64,000 nucleotides of DNA from DASRHK01 sp963776465 (GTDB lineage: Bacteria; Pseudomonadota; Gammaproteobacteria; Nevskiales; Nevskiaceae): contig CAVZMV010000002.1 of NCBI GenBank assembly GCA_963776465.1, forward strand, positions 2,170,001 to 2,234,000. Direction: 5' to 3'. This document shows, piece after piece, positions 1-7,788 of the stretch. The stretch's first letter is position 1. Each line of letters opens with the position of its first letter. The position numbers were made by a program, and so were the translations under genes. The notes beneath the pieces are model-generated. The model did not search any database and was not told where the DNA came from. It saw nothing but the letters and a program-made list of their open reading frames with translations.

Positions 1-647
1 ACCGTGGCCTGGTGCTGGTGCACCTGGACGACGCCGCCGCGCTGTATCGCATGGGGCAGGGCGTGTCCGGCGTGCGCGTGAAGATGCGAGACCTGTTCCA
101 GGCGCCGCGCGTCGCGCGCGAGCTCGCCAATAACCTGCCGGGGATCTACTACATCTCCGACTGGACGCACCAGCACGCCAACTTCTTCCGCGCCGTCGCG
201 ACCGAGAAGGTGGTGATGTTCATCATCCTGTCGCTGATCGTGCTGGTGGCGGTGATCAACATCGTCTCGACGCTGACCATGGTCGTGCAGGAGAAGCAAT
301 CGGACATCGCCATCCTGCGCACGCTCGGCGCGACCCCGCGCTCGATCATGACGATCTTCATGGTGCAGGGCCTGGTGATCGGCGTGATCGGCACGGCAGT
401 CGGCGTGCTCTGCGGCGTTGAGCTGGCACTGCACGTCAAGACGCTGGTGCCGCTGCTGGAGCGCCTCACCAACCAGCAGTTCCTCTCGCCGGACATCTAT
501 TACATCAGCGAGCTGCCCTCGAAGCTGGAGCTGCGCGACGTCGTGCGCGTGAGCCTGCTGACATTCATCCTCGGCTTCGTATCGACGCTGTATCCATCCT
601 GGCGCGCAGCACGCGTGCCGCCGGCTGATGCGCTGCGGTATGAGTAA
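1..647 (+). CDS. lolC: LolC/LolE lipoprotein-releasing permease, C-terminal part
   Basis: This is the 3' end of a gene that starts before the window; the frame is open from base 3. The visible 214 residues match the C-terminal half of the FtsX-type permeases LolC/LolE. There is a long first membrane helix (FIILSLIVLVAVINIVSTL), then the conserved cytoplasmic coupling segment QEKQSDIAILRTLGATPRSI, two more helices, and a WRAARVPPADALRYE ending. In the family, the permease works with the ATPase LolD to extract outer-membrane lipoproteins from the inner membrane and pass them to LolA. lolD follows at 1210, separated by an inserted DUF559 unit. Whether this is a single LolC-type subunit or one of a LolC/LolE pair cannot be decided from a fragment. 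Confidence 0.9.
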   Translation, partial: RGLVLVHLDDAAALYRMGQGVSGVRVKMRDLFQAPRVARELANNLPGIYYISDWTHQHANFFRAVATEKVVMFIILSLIVLVAVINIVSTLTMVVQEKQSDIAILRTLGATPRSIMTIFMVQGLVIGVIGTAVGVLCGVELALHVKTLVPLLERLTNQQFLSPDIYYISELPSKLELRDVVRVSLLTFILGFVSTLYPSWRAARVPPADALRYE

Positions 648-655
648 GCCGAACC

Positions 656-743
656 CCTCATCCGGCGCTTCGCGCCACCTTCTCCCGGAGGGAGAAGGAA
701 CAGCTGATCCCCTCTCCCCCCGGGAGAGGGGTAGGGGTGAGGG
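656..743 (+). repeat. 88-nt palindromic repeat, copy 1
   Basis: The first of two 88-nt direct repeats that bracket the DUF559 gene. It holds three hairpins in tandem: GGCGC-TTC-GCGCC (664-676), CCTTCTCCC-GGA-GGGAGAAGG (678-698) and CCCCTCTCCC-CCC-GGGAGAGGGG (709-731). It starts nine bases after the lolC stop codon. The second copy at 1119-1206 has the same length, orientation and hairpin order and differs only at scattered positions. The layout is that of a REP-like intergenic element. Confidence 0.85.
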
Positions 744-769
744 AGGGTCGACGAAGCTGCCGCTGCCGG

Positions 770-1213
770 ATGGCACGAAGCAGTCGGCCCGGAGACTTCG
801 CAGGTACTCAGACCGAGGCTGAGGGAAAGCTCTGGTTCTTGATACGCGATCGCCGCTTTCTCGGCCTGAAGTTCAGGCGACAGCATCCCGTGGCGCCGTA
901 CGTGCTCGATTTCTACTGCGAGGAGCTGAAGCTCGCCATCGAGCTCGACGGTGGCCAGCACAACGCAGATGACGAAGTGCGGCGGGATGCAAAGCGCGAG
1001 ACGTGGCTGAAAGCAAAAGACATCACTGTCGTCCGCTACTGGAATCATGAGTTCCTGCTGAGAACGACGGACGCGATGGAGGATCTGTCCAGACGCATTG
1101 GAGGGCTTCGCAGCCGTCCCTCATCCGGCGCTTCGCGCCACCTTCTCCCGGAGGGAGAAGGCACTCTTGATCCCCTCTCCCTCCGGGAGAGGGGTAGGGG
1201 TGAGGGCGTATGA
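770..1213 (+). CDS. DUF559 endonuclease-like protein between direct repeats
   Basis: About 147 residues; the core (about residues 15-115) is a DUF559 domain, related to the Vsr/restriction-endonuclease-like fold. Visible signatures are KFRRQHPVAPYVLDFYC, then the ELDGGQH acidic/His motif (D of LDF, then E-x-D-G-x-x-H), and VVRYWNHE near the end. The ATG at 770 is chosen because the homologous region begins there; a GTG at 737 lies inside the upstream repeat. The last ~33 residues are translated from the second repeat, and the TGA stop overlaps the lolD ATG. The gene splits what is normally a contiguous lolC-lolD pair. A DNA-nicking or cleaving role is inferred from the fold, and the biological role of DUF559 proteins is not established. 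Confidence 0.85.
   Translation: MARSSRPGDFAGTQTEAEGKLWFLIRDRRFLGLKFRRQHPVAPYVLDFYCEELKLAIELDGGQHNADDEVRRDAKRETWLKAKDITVVRYWNHEFLLRTTDAMEDLSRRIGGLRSRPSSGASRHLLPEGEGTLDPLSLRERGRGEGV
1119..1206 (+). repeat. 88-nt palindromic repeat, copy 2
   Basis: Direct copy of the element at 656-743, with the same three hairpins. It encodes the C-terminal tail of the DUF559 protein and ends three bases before the lolD ATG. Its terminal GGGGTGAGGG is therefore the only purine-rich Shine-Dalgarno-like sequence available to lolD. Two copies around a gene is not a CRISPR layout. Confidence 0.85.
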
Positions 1214-1896
1214 GCGACGTCGTCCTCTCAACCAGTGGCCTGGCCAAGACCTTCGACGACGGGCGGCTGCGTCTCGAGGTGTTCTCCCACATCGATCTTG
1301 AAGTCCGCAAAGGCGAGCGCGTCGCCATCGTCGGCGCGTCGGGCACCGGCAAGTCGACGCTGCTGCATCTGCTGGGTGGGCTCGACACGCCGACGGCGGG
1401 CGAGGTCAACGTGCTGGGCTCGACCATGTCACGACTGTCGGATGCGCAGCGCGGCAACCTGCGCAATCGCGCGCTCGGATTCGTCTACCAGTTCCATCAC
1501 CTGCTGCCGGAATTCACCGCGGTCGAGAACGTGGCGATGCCGCTGCTCATCCGCCGCACGCATCGGCAGGACGCGCTGGAGCAGGCGCGCGAGCTGCTCG
1601 GTCGCGTAGGCCTGAGCGAGCGTCTGCGTCACAAGCCGGGTGAGCTCTCCGGTGGCGAGCGTCAGCGCGCCGCTGTCGCTCGCGCGCTGGTCACGCGCCC
1701 CGCATGCGTACTTGCGGATGAGCCCACCGGCAACCTCGACAGCAAAACTGCCGAGACCGTGTTCGAGCAGATGCTGGAGCTCAACCGCGAGCTGGGCACT
1801 GCGCTGATCGTGGTAACCCATGACATGCGCCTGGCCGCGCGCATGGACCGCGTGCTGCGCCTCGACGGCGGCCGTCTGCAGCCGCACACCCTCTGA
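1210..1896 (+). CDS. lolD: LolD lipoprotein-releasing ATPase
   Basis: 228-residue ABC ATPase that powers release of lipoproteins from the inner membrane together with LolC/E. Walker A is GASGTGKST (42-50), the Q-loop region is FVYQFHHLLPEFTA (91-104) with the LolD-typical HHLLPEF sequence, the signature is LSGGERQ (146-152), and Walker B runs into DEPTGNLD (about 166-177). Its ATG overlaps the stop codon of the DUF559 gene, and its ribosome binding site lies in the 88-nt repeat, so its translation is probably coupled to the inserted unit. Length is normal for LolD. Confidence 0.97.
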   Translation: MSDVVLSTSGLAKTFDDGRLRLEVFSHIDLEVRKGERVAIVGASGTGKSTLLHLLGGLDTPTAGEVNVLGSTMSRLSDAQRGNLRNRALGFVYQFHHLLPEFTAVENVAMPLLIRRTHRQDALEQARELLGRVGLSERLRHKPGELSGGERQRAAVARALVTRPACVLADEPTGNLDSKTAETVFEQMLELNRELGTALIVVTHDMRLAARMDRVLRLDGGRLQPHTL

Positions 1897-1988
1897 CTCT
1901 CGCCGGCATCGCCGCGTTCAGCGCCGGGATCCTCGGCGTCTGCGCGCTGCGGACGCTGCCGGAACCCTGGATCCTGATCGTTGCCGCC

Positions 1989-4136
1989 GTGCCAGCGCTG
2001 TTGCCCTGGCGCGCACGCGCACTGTGGGCGATGGCGCTGCTCGGCATCGCCCTCGCGACCTGGCAGGGACGCAGCTACGAGCAGGAACGCTGGCCGGAGA
2101 GTCGTCACAATCAGGAGATCGTGGTCGAAGGCCACGTCGCTTCGCTGCCGGAGCTCAGCCAGCGGCAGGGCGAGGATCGCACGTGGCGCTTCGCCTTCGC
2201 GCCGGATAACGCCGACCTGCCGCGCCATATTCGCGTGGCCTGGTATCGCAGTGGCGAGGAAGTGCGGGGCGATGAGTGCTGGCGCCTGACGCTGCGCATG
2301 CGCACGCCGCACGGCTCGCTCAATCCGGGCGGGTTCGATTACGAGGGCTGGCTCTTCCGGCAGGGCATCGCGGCAACGGCAACGGTCCGCGACGGTACGC
2401 GCTGCGCGGATGCCGGCGGCAACTGGCTTCTGCGCCAGCGCCAGTCGATCACCGAGAGCCTGCAGCGCTGGATTCCCGATCCCACCGCGCGAAGCCTTGT
2501 TGCAGCGCTCACGACCGGCGATCAATCCGGCCTCAGCGACCGCGACTGGGACGCCTTCCGCGTCACCGGCACCTCGCACCTCGTGGCGATCTCCGGCTTC
2601 AACATCGCGATCATCGCGGGATTCGCTTTTTTCATGACGCGATGGCTCTGGTCGGCGTCGGCGCGCCTGTGCGAGCGATTGCCGGCGCAGCGCGCGGCGT
2701 TGATCGGCTCGGCGCTGATCGCGGGCATCTACGCTGGGCTTGCCGGCTTCGAGCCGCCGGTGGCGCGCGCCTGGCTGATGCTGCTGGTGATCCTCGCGGC
2801 TGCGCTGACCCATCGGTCCGTCGGCGCCGCGCGCGTGCTGGCGCTGGCCTGGCTCGCGATCCTGGCGATGGATCCCTTCGCTGTGCTTGCGCCCGGACTG
2901 TGGCTGTCGTTCGGTGCAGTCGCGGTGATCGTCTACGTCAGCACCGGACGCTTGCGGCCCGCCGGCGTCCTGCGCGCGCTGGTGCAGCTGCAGCTCATCC
3001 TGAGCCTCGCGCTCGTGCCGCTGACGTTTTACTTTTTCCAAGGCGCTGCCTGGCTTGGACCGCTGGTGAACCTCGTCGCCGTTCCGGTCGTCACCGTGAT
3101 GACGCCGCTGCTACTCATCGCATTGGCACTCGCGGCGATTGCGCCTGCAGCTGGCGTGCCGCTGCTGCAGATCTGCGGCATCGCGCTGGTCAAGCTCCGC
3201 GAAGGCCTCGAGCTCGCTGCGACGACGCTGCCGGATGTGTGGATCCCGGCGAGTCCACCAGCGGCGGCGCTGCTGCTGGCGCTGCTCGGCATCGTGCTGC
3301 TGATCGCGCCGCGCGGATTGCCGCTGCGATTGCCCGGTGCATTGTGTTTGCTCCCCTTGCTGTGGCCGCGCGTGCCGGCGTCCGCGCCCGACCTGCGACT
3401 AACCGTTCTGGACGTGGGGCAGGGGTTGGCAGTGGTGGCGCAGACGCGCCACCACGCCATGTTGTTCGACGCCGGTCCCGCGTTCGAGGACGGCTTCGAC
3501 GCGGGCCAGTCGATCGTCGCGCCGTTCCTGCTGCACGCGGGCGTCCGCAAGCTGGACCTCTTGATGCTCTCGCACGGCGACAACGATCACGCCGGCGGCG
3601 TGCCGGCGGTGCGCAAGCTCCTGCGCGTCGAGCGCGAGATCGGCACCGATCGCGGCGCGCCGTGTCGCGACGGACTCGCCTGGGAATGGGACGGCGTGCG
3701 TTTCGAGGTTCTGCATCCGCCGCAGGGGCAGTGGTCGGACAACGACAGCTCGTGTGTCCTGAAGGTCGACGGCGCGTTCTCCGCGCTGCTGCCCGGCGAC
3801 ATCGAGGCCGACGCCGAGGCTGCGCTGCTGGCGTCGCACGCCGACGCCCTCAAAGCCGACACGCTGGTCACGCCGCATCACGGCAGCAAGACCTCGTCGA
3901 CCGACGGATTCGTCGCGGCGGTTGCGCCGCAGGTCGTCGTCCACAGCGCGGGCTGGCGCAATCACTTCCGGCACCCGCGACCCGAGGTCACGGCGCGCTA
4001 TTCGCAGATCAACGCGCGGCAATTCATCACGGGCGCGAGCGGTGCGGTCGTGGTCGAGCGCGCGGGCAAGGATTTGAGCGTCAGCGAGTGGCGCCGCGAG
4101 CGGGCGCGATTCTGGAACGCCGAGGCGAACGACTAA
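1989..4136 (+). CDS. comEC: ComEC/Rec2 DNA uptake channel
   Basis: Polytopic inner-membrane protein of 715 residues from the GTG at 1989. In naturally competent bacteria ComEC carries single-stranded DNA across the inner membrane. The middle has the Competence domain, with many hydrophobic helices and SGFNIAIIAGFAFF. The C-terminal third is a metallo-beta-lactamase-like domain with LDVGQGLAVV and the metal motif SHGDNDHAGG (about residue 527). Homologous-looking hydrophobic sequence continues in frame upstream to a CTG at 1893 that overlaps the lolD stop (CTGA). The true start may therefore be that CTG, giving ~747 residues; there is no ATG, GTG or TTG in between. The order lolD-comEC is common in Gammaproteobacteria. 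Confidence 0.93.
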   Translation: MPALLPWRARALWAMALLGIALATWQGRSYEQERWPESRHNQEIVVEGHVASLPELSQRQGEDRTWRFAFAPDNADLPRHIRVAWYRSGEEVRGDECWRLTLRMRTPHGSLNPGGFDYEGWLFRQGIAATATVRDGTRCADAGGNWLLRQRQSITESLQRWIPDPTARSLVAALTTGDQSGLSDRDWDAFRVTGTSHLVAISGFNIAIIAGFAFFMTRWLWSASARLCERLPAQRAALIGSALIAGIYAGLAGFEPPVARAWLMLLVILAAALTHRSVGAARVLALAWLAILAMDPFAVLAPGLWLSFGAVAVIVYVSTGRLRPAGVLRALVQLQLILSLALVPLTFYFFQGAAWLGPLVNLVAVPVVTVMTPLLLIALALAAIAPAAGVPLLQICGIALVKLREGLELAATTLPDVWIPASPPAAALLLALLGIVLLIAPRGLPLRLPGALCLLPLLWPRVPASAPDLRLTVLDVGQGLAVVAQTRHHAMLFDAGPAFEDGFDAGQSIVAPFLLHAGVRKLDLLMLSHGDNDHAGGVPAVRKLLRVEREIGTDRGAPCRDGLAWEWDGVRFEVLHPPQGQWSDNDSSCVLKVDGAFSALLPGDIEADAEAALLASHADALKADTLVTPHHGSKTSSTDGFVAAVAPQVVVHSAGWRNHFRHPRPEVTARYSQINARQFITGASGAVVVERAGKDLSVSEWRRERARFWNAEAND

Positions 4137-4807
4137 CCTGGATTCTTCGCGGCGTCGACGAACGCCTGGATCAGCGGATGACGCTTCCCCGCGAGCGCTG
4201 CGCGCTCGGGCTGGAAAAGCGTGGCGACGAAGAAGGGATGTCCGTCGAGCTCGACCGCGCGGACTTCGCCGGCGTCGTCGCGCGCCGAGATCGTCAGCGG
4301 CGAGTCGCTGAGTAGCGCCTCGAACGCCAGGTTGAGCCCATAGCGACAGTGATAGCTTTCCACAGCTTCGTCTGCCGCGTAGATGCGATGCAGATGCGAT
4401 CGCCGCGTCAACAGGATCCTGCCGGTCTGCTCCACCAGCGAGCACGCCAGCGGCGCGATCAGCGGCTCGCTAGCGGCGGGCTCGAGCTCGGCGTGCGAAG
4501 CATGCGCGAGCCCCAGCACGTTGCGCGCATATTCCAGCAGCGCGTGCTGAAAGCCGCCGCAGGTTCCAAGGAAGGGGATGCGCGCCTCGCGCGCGAACTG
4601 AATCGCGGCGAGCGCGCCGTCGGTGTTGTGGTAAGGGCTGCCCGGCACGCACCAGATGCCGGTATATGACGAGAGCAGCTGCCGCGGCTCGATGACCGTC
4701 TCGGTGCCGATCCAGGAGAACGTCGCGCCGGCGAGGGCGAGCGACTGCTCGATCCCCTGATGGGCGAGGACCTCAAGGTCGCGATCGCCGATCAGCGCAA
4801 TCGTCAT
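4133..4807 (-). CDS. CTP-synthase C-terminal-like class I glutamine amidotransferase
   Basis: 224 residues, resembling only the glutaminase half of CTP synthase; the synthetase half is absent. The nucleophile elbow is FLGTCGGFQHALLEY, with C83. Where CTP synthase has the catalytic FHPE, this protein reads HPFFVATLFQPE, so the His of the triad is Gln (Q199) while the Glu (E201) remains. It either uses another residue or is not a standard glutaminase. It lies three bases downstream of hisI and probably shares its transcript. Its stop codon overlaps the comEC stop in convergent orientation. The substrate is unknown. Confidence 0.85.
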   Translation of the reverse strand: MTIALIGDRDLEVLAHQGIEQSLALAGATFSWIGTETVIEPRQLLSSYTGIWCVPGSPYHNTDGALAAIQFAREARIPFLGTCGGFQHALLEYARNVLGLAHASHAELEPAASEPLIAPLACSLVEQTGRILLTRRSHLHRIYAADEAVESYHCRYGLNLAFEALLSDSPLTISARDDAGEVRAVELDGHPFFVATLFQPERAALAGKRHPLIQAFVDAAKNPG

Positions 4808-4810
4808 GCG

Positions 4811-5284
4811 TCAGAGCTTCGTGGGATTGGGCGCGTCGCCGTAGACCTTCTTCGGATCGAAGGCCTTGGCCTGCTCCTCGAACTTGAGCTCGCCGCTGGC
4901 GCCGCTCTTGCCGGTGGGCACCGAGCGGTAGAAGCACGAGCGATAACCGACGTGACAGCTGGCGTCGCCGGGGATGTCCACGCGCAGCCACACCGCGTCC
5001 TGGTCGTCGTCGATGCGCAGCTCCACGACCTTCTGCACCAGGCCGCTGGTCGCGCCCTTGTGCCAGAGCACGCCGCGCGAGCGGCTGAAGTAATGCGCCT
5101 CGCCGGTGAGGATGGTCTTCTTCAGGGCCTCGGCGTTCATGTAGCCGAGCATCAGCACCTCGCCGGTCTTCGCCGCAGTCGTCACGCAGGGGATCAGGCC
5201 GTGCTCGTCGAACTTGGGCGCCAGCTCGTGCCCTTCCTCGACCTGCTCGACGGTGACTCGGGAGAAGAAGCGGACGTCTTCCAT
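4811..5284 (-). CDS. hisI: Phosphoribosyl-AMP cyclohydrolase HisI
   Basis: 157 residues, the monofunctional cyclohydrolase of histidine synthesis, which opens the purine ring of PR-AMP. The metal motif D-x-D-x-D is present as DDDQD (D92, D94, D96), and the zinc cysteines sit in ASCHVGYRSCFYR (C110, C117). There is no fused HisE (phosphoribosyl-ATP pyrophosphatase) domain. The gene is detached from any his operon: the neighbours are the amidotransferase at 4807 and a pterin-synthase homologue at 6291. The C-terminal ~25 residues, FEEQAKAFDPKKVYGDAPNP and onward, are an extra tail. Confidence 0.93.
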   Translation of the reverse strand: MEDVRFFSRVTVEQVEEGHELAPKFDEHGLIPCVTTAAKTGEVLMLGYMNAEALKKTILTGEAHYFSRSRGVLWHKGATSGLVQKVVELRIDDDQDAVWLRVDIPGDASCHVGYRSCFYRSVPTGKSGASGELKFEEQAKAFDPKKVYGDAPNPTKL

Positions 5285-5346
5285 CTAACCACTCTGCGAT
5301 TCGGGGGCGGCAATTATAGGCGTGACAGGCCGGGGGCAGACGGGTT

Positions 5347-5424
5347 GGCTTGCGGGAGCGTCGGGCGCCAGGGATGGCGCACGTCGAGCCTACATGGACG
5401 TATTTACGGCGTCTCCCGCAAGCC
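5347..5424. repeat. Intergenic nested-palindrome repeat
   Basis: A 78-base element between hisI and the pterin-synthase homologue. The outer arms GGCTTGCGGGAG (5347-5358) and CTCCCGCAAGCC (5413-5424) are perfect 12-base inverted repeats. Inside is a second hairpin, GCGCCA-GGGA-TGGCGC (5365-5380), then the phrase CCTACATGGACGTATTTACG. This layout resembles dispersed intergenic repeats I have seen in gammaproteobacterial genomes; copy number needs the whole genome. It has no T-tract and is not a typical terminator. Confidence 0.6.
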
Positions 5425-5445
5425 AGCGCGGCTGCCACTGATCAC

Positions 5446-6291
5446 TTAGCCGATCCGGCGCTTCGACACCGCCCCCTTCATCACGCCCTCGAAGGCACGT
5501 ACCTCCACCTCGCGGCCGGGCGATTCGCCGGCCACGCGCTCAGCGATGTGGTCGGCGATGCGCTCGACGGTGGAGTCGGCGGAGAACAGGTCGCAGCGTT
5601 CTTCGGGCAGCTCGATGGCGAAGGCCCCTTCCGAGGCCTTGTACTCGAAGCGCAGGCGACCCTCGCGATGCCCGACCAGGTCCTCGGCGGAGCCGACGTA
5701 GATGTCGCGCCAGGCCTTGGCCCAGTCCTGCTCGCGCTTGGGCTGGCGCTCGCCGCCGACCCGGATCTGAAGGCGCGAGCGATGGCCATGGGCGATGCGC
5801 TGGCAGTGGCCCGCGTGCTTCTTCAGCCCGTGCGTGTAGTGGTAATAAGCCCCGTCGATAACCTCGTGGCGCAGGACCAGCCCGATGCGCTCGACGTTGT
5901 CGGGGACGTGCTTGCGCACGATCGGCAGCAGGTGCGCTGTAAGCGACTCCGCGTCCACCTGCGCCGCCTTCAGCCCGCAGACCGCCGACGCCGGCGACTG
6001 GTGCTCGATGCTGCCGGTCCGGGCATGGAAGAAGAGCTCGATGCGCTGCTCTTCGCGCCGCAGCTTCAGCGCCGGCGATTCCAGCGGGACGATCAGCTTG
6101 TGGTCGGCGGCGCCGTCGATCGCCTTCTTCAGGCGCTTCTTCACCTCGCCGAAATCCAGCACCATCGATTGCGAATCCAGGCTGCCTTCGAGCTCCAGGT
6201 CCACGATCCAGGACTCGCCCACGAGGCCCCGCTGCGCGTCGAGGAAGGCGCAGTCGATGACCGTGAGCTGCTGGACGAACAGGCAGGACAT
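5446..6291 (-). CDS. 6-carboxytetrahydropterin synthase (QueD/PTPS) homologue, double-domain
   Basis: 281 residues, about twice a normal QueD. Two PTPS-like (T-fold) halves are visible. Half 1 (about 10-70) keeps MVLDFGEVK and ADHK but has VGES where the zinc-binding HGH should be. Half 2 (about 145-250) has the ligands: H151, H154, C163 and H168/H170 in HCQRIAHGHRSRL. The family converts dihydroneopterin triphosphate to 6-carboxytetrahydropterin for queuosine, or makes 6-pyruvoyltetrahydropterin. With one degenerate half the exact reaction is uncertain. It is transcribed away from gltX, with 68 bases between the starts. Confidence 0.8.
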   Translation of the reverse strand: MSCLFVQQLTVIDCAFLDAQRGLVGESWIVDLELEGSLDSQSMVLDFGEVKKRLKKAIDGAADHKLIVPLESPALKLRREEQRIELFFHARTGSIEHQSPASAVCGLKAAQVDAESLTAHLLPIVRKHVPDNVERIGLVLRHEVIDGAYYHYTHGLKKHAGHCQRIAHGHRSRLQIRVGGERQPKREQDWAKAWRDIYVGSAEDLVGHREGRLRFEYKASEGAFAIELPEERCDLFSADSTVERIADHIAERVAGESPGREVEVRAFEGVMKGAVSKRRIG

Positions 6292-6299
6292 GGGTGCAT

Positions 6300-6331
6300 T
6301 TTACGGGGCGGTAGGGGCCGCTCTGATAAAA
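6300..6331 (+). promoter_or_regulatory. Putative gltX promoter
   Basis: An extended -10-like TGATAAAAT (6324-6332 region) precedes gltX by about 30 bases, with a TTTACG hexamer (6300-6305) about 19 bases upstream. It lies in the short divergent gap between gltX and the pterin-synthase homologue. Called by eye only. Confidence 0.35.
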
Positions 6332-6359
6332 TCGCGCGCTCTTTTCGATTCAAGCCCAC

Positions 6360-7784
6360 ATGTCCGTCGTCACCCGCTTCGCGCCGAGCCCGACTGGGTA
6401 TCTGCACATCGGCGGCGCGCGCACCGCGCTGTTCTCCTACCTCTATGCCCGCCGGCACGGGGGGCGCTTCCTCCTGCGCATCGAGGACACCGACCGCGAG
6501 CGCTCGACCGACGAGGCGGTGAAGGCGATCTTCGAGGGGATGGAGTGGCTCGGCCTGGGCAGCGACTCCAAGGAGCCGATCTACCAGACCCAGCGCTTCG
6601 GGCGCTACAAGGAAGTCATCGACCAGATGCTGGCCAAGGGCACGGCCTATCGCTGCTACGCCAGCAAGGAGGAGCTCGACCAGATGCGCGCGCAGCAGAT
6701 GGCGCGCAAGGAGAAGCCCCGCTACGACGGCCGCTGGCGGCCGGAAGAGGCCAAGCAGTTGCCGGCGCCGCCGGCGGGTGCGCAGCCGGTGATCCGGTTC
6801 AAGAACCCGGTCGCGGGCGAAGTCGTCGTCGACGACCTCATCAAGGGCGCGATCACGTTCGACAACCGCGAGCTCGACGACCTGATCATCGCCCGCGCCG
6901 ACGGCACGCCGACCTACAACTTCTGCGTGGTGGTCGACGACATGGACATGGGCATCACCCACGTCATCCGCGGCGACGACCACGTCAACAACACGCCGCG
7001 GCAGATCAACATCCTGCAGGCGCTCGGCGCCACGCCGCCGAAGTACGCGCACGTGCCGATGATCCTGGGCGCCGACGGCGTGAAGCTGTCCAAGCGCCAC
7101 GGCGCGGTCAGCGTCATCGAATACCGCTCGCTGGGCTTCATGCCCGACGCGCTGCTGAACTACCTGGTCCGGCTGGGCTGGTCTCACGGGGACGAGGAGA
7201 TCTTCTCGCGCGAGAAGATGATCGAGCTCTTCGACGTCGAGCGCGTGCAGAAATCGCCCGCCCGCTTCGACATGGAGAAGGCGATCTGGGTGAATCACCA
7301 GTACCTGAAGACCGCCGATCCGGCATTGGTGGCGACGGAGCTCGCCTGGCACCTGCGCAAGCTCAACGTCGATCCCACGGCCGGCCCCAAGCTCGAGGAC
7401 GTGGTCGTCGCCCAGCGCGAGCGCACCAAGACGCTGGTGGAGATGGCGGAGAAGTCCGCGTTCTTCTACTCGGAGATCTCCAGCTACAACGAGAAGGATG
7501 CGGCCAAGCATTTCGACGCGCCGGGGATCGAGGTGCTGGGCGCGCTATCGGCCAGGCTGGGCGCTCTCGCGGAATGGACGGCGCCGCAGCTGCACGACTC
7601 GGTCAACGGGCTGGCCACCGAGCGAGGGCTGGGACTGGGCAAGATTGCGCAGCCGATCCGCGTGGCGATCGCCGGCATGGCGATCTCGCCGCCGATCGAT
7701 CAGACGCTGGCGTTGCTGGGCCGCGAGCGCACGCTGGCGCGCCTCTTGGCCGCTGTGGAATACGCCAGGACCAGACAGAATTAA
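6360..7784 (+). CDS. gltX: Glutamyl-tRNA synthetase
   Basis: 474-residue class I synthetase that charges tRNA-Glu with glutamate. The HIGH-type motif is in APSPTGYLHIGGARTA (residues 8-22), and the KMSKS-type motif is KLSKRHG (about 242-248). The C-terminal half is the helical anticodon-binding region. Length and both signatures fit a discriminating or non-discriminating bacterial GluRS; which one cannot be told. thrS starts four bases after the stop codon, so the two synthetase genes are probably co-transcribed. Confidence 0.97.
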   Translation: MSVVTRFAPSPTGYLHIGGARTALFSYLYARRHGGRFLLRIEDTDRERSTDEAVKAIFEGMEWLGLGSDSKEPIYQTQRFGRYKEVIDQMLAKGTAYRCYASKEELDQMRAQQMARKEKPRYDGRWRPEEAKQLPAPPAGAQPVIRFKNPVAGEVVVDDLIKGAITFDNRELDDLIIARADGTPTYNFCVVVDDMDMGITHVIRGDDHVNNTPRQINILQALGATPPKYAHVPMILGADGVKLSKRHGAVSVIEYRSLGFMPDALLNYLVRLGWSHGDEEIFSREKMIELFDVERVQKSPARFDMEKAIWVNHQYLKTADPALVATELAWHLRKLNVDPTAGPKLEDVVVAQRERTKTLVEMAEKSAFFYSEISSYNEKDAAKHFDAPGIEVLGALSARLGALAEWTAPQLHDSVNGLATERGLGLGKIAQPIRVAIAGMAISPPIDQTLALLGRERTLARLLAAVEYARTRQN

Positions 7785-7788
7785 GCCT

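Noticed and set aside
656..1206. Possible CRISPR array from repeated palindromes
   Set aside because: Only two 88-nt copies, separated by a gene rather than by short uniform spacers, and no cas genes.
7498..7788. Longer N-terminus for threonyl-tRNA synthetase
   Set aside because: Out-of-frame translation of gltX; the TGS domain begins at the ATG at 7789.
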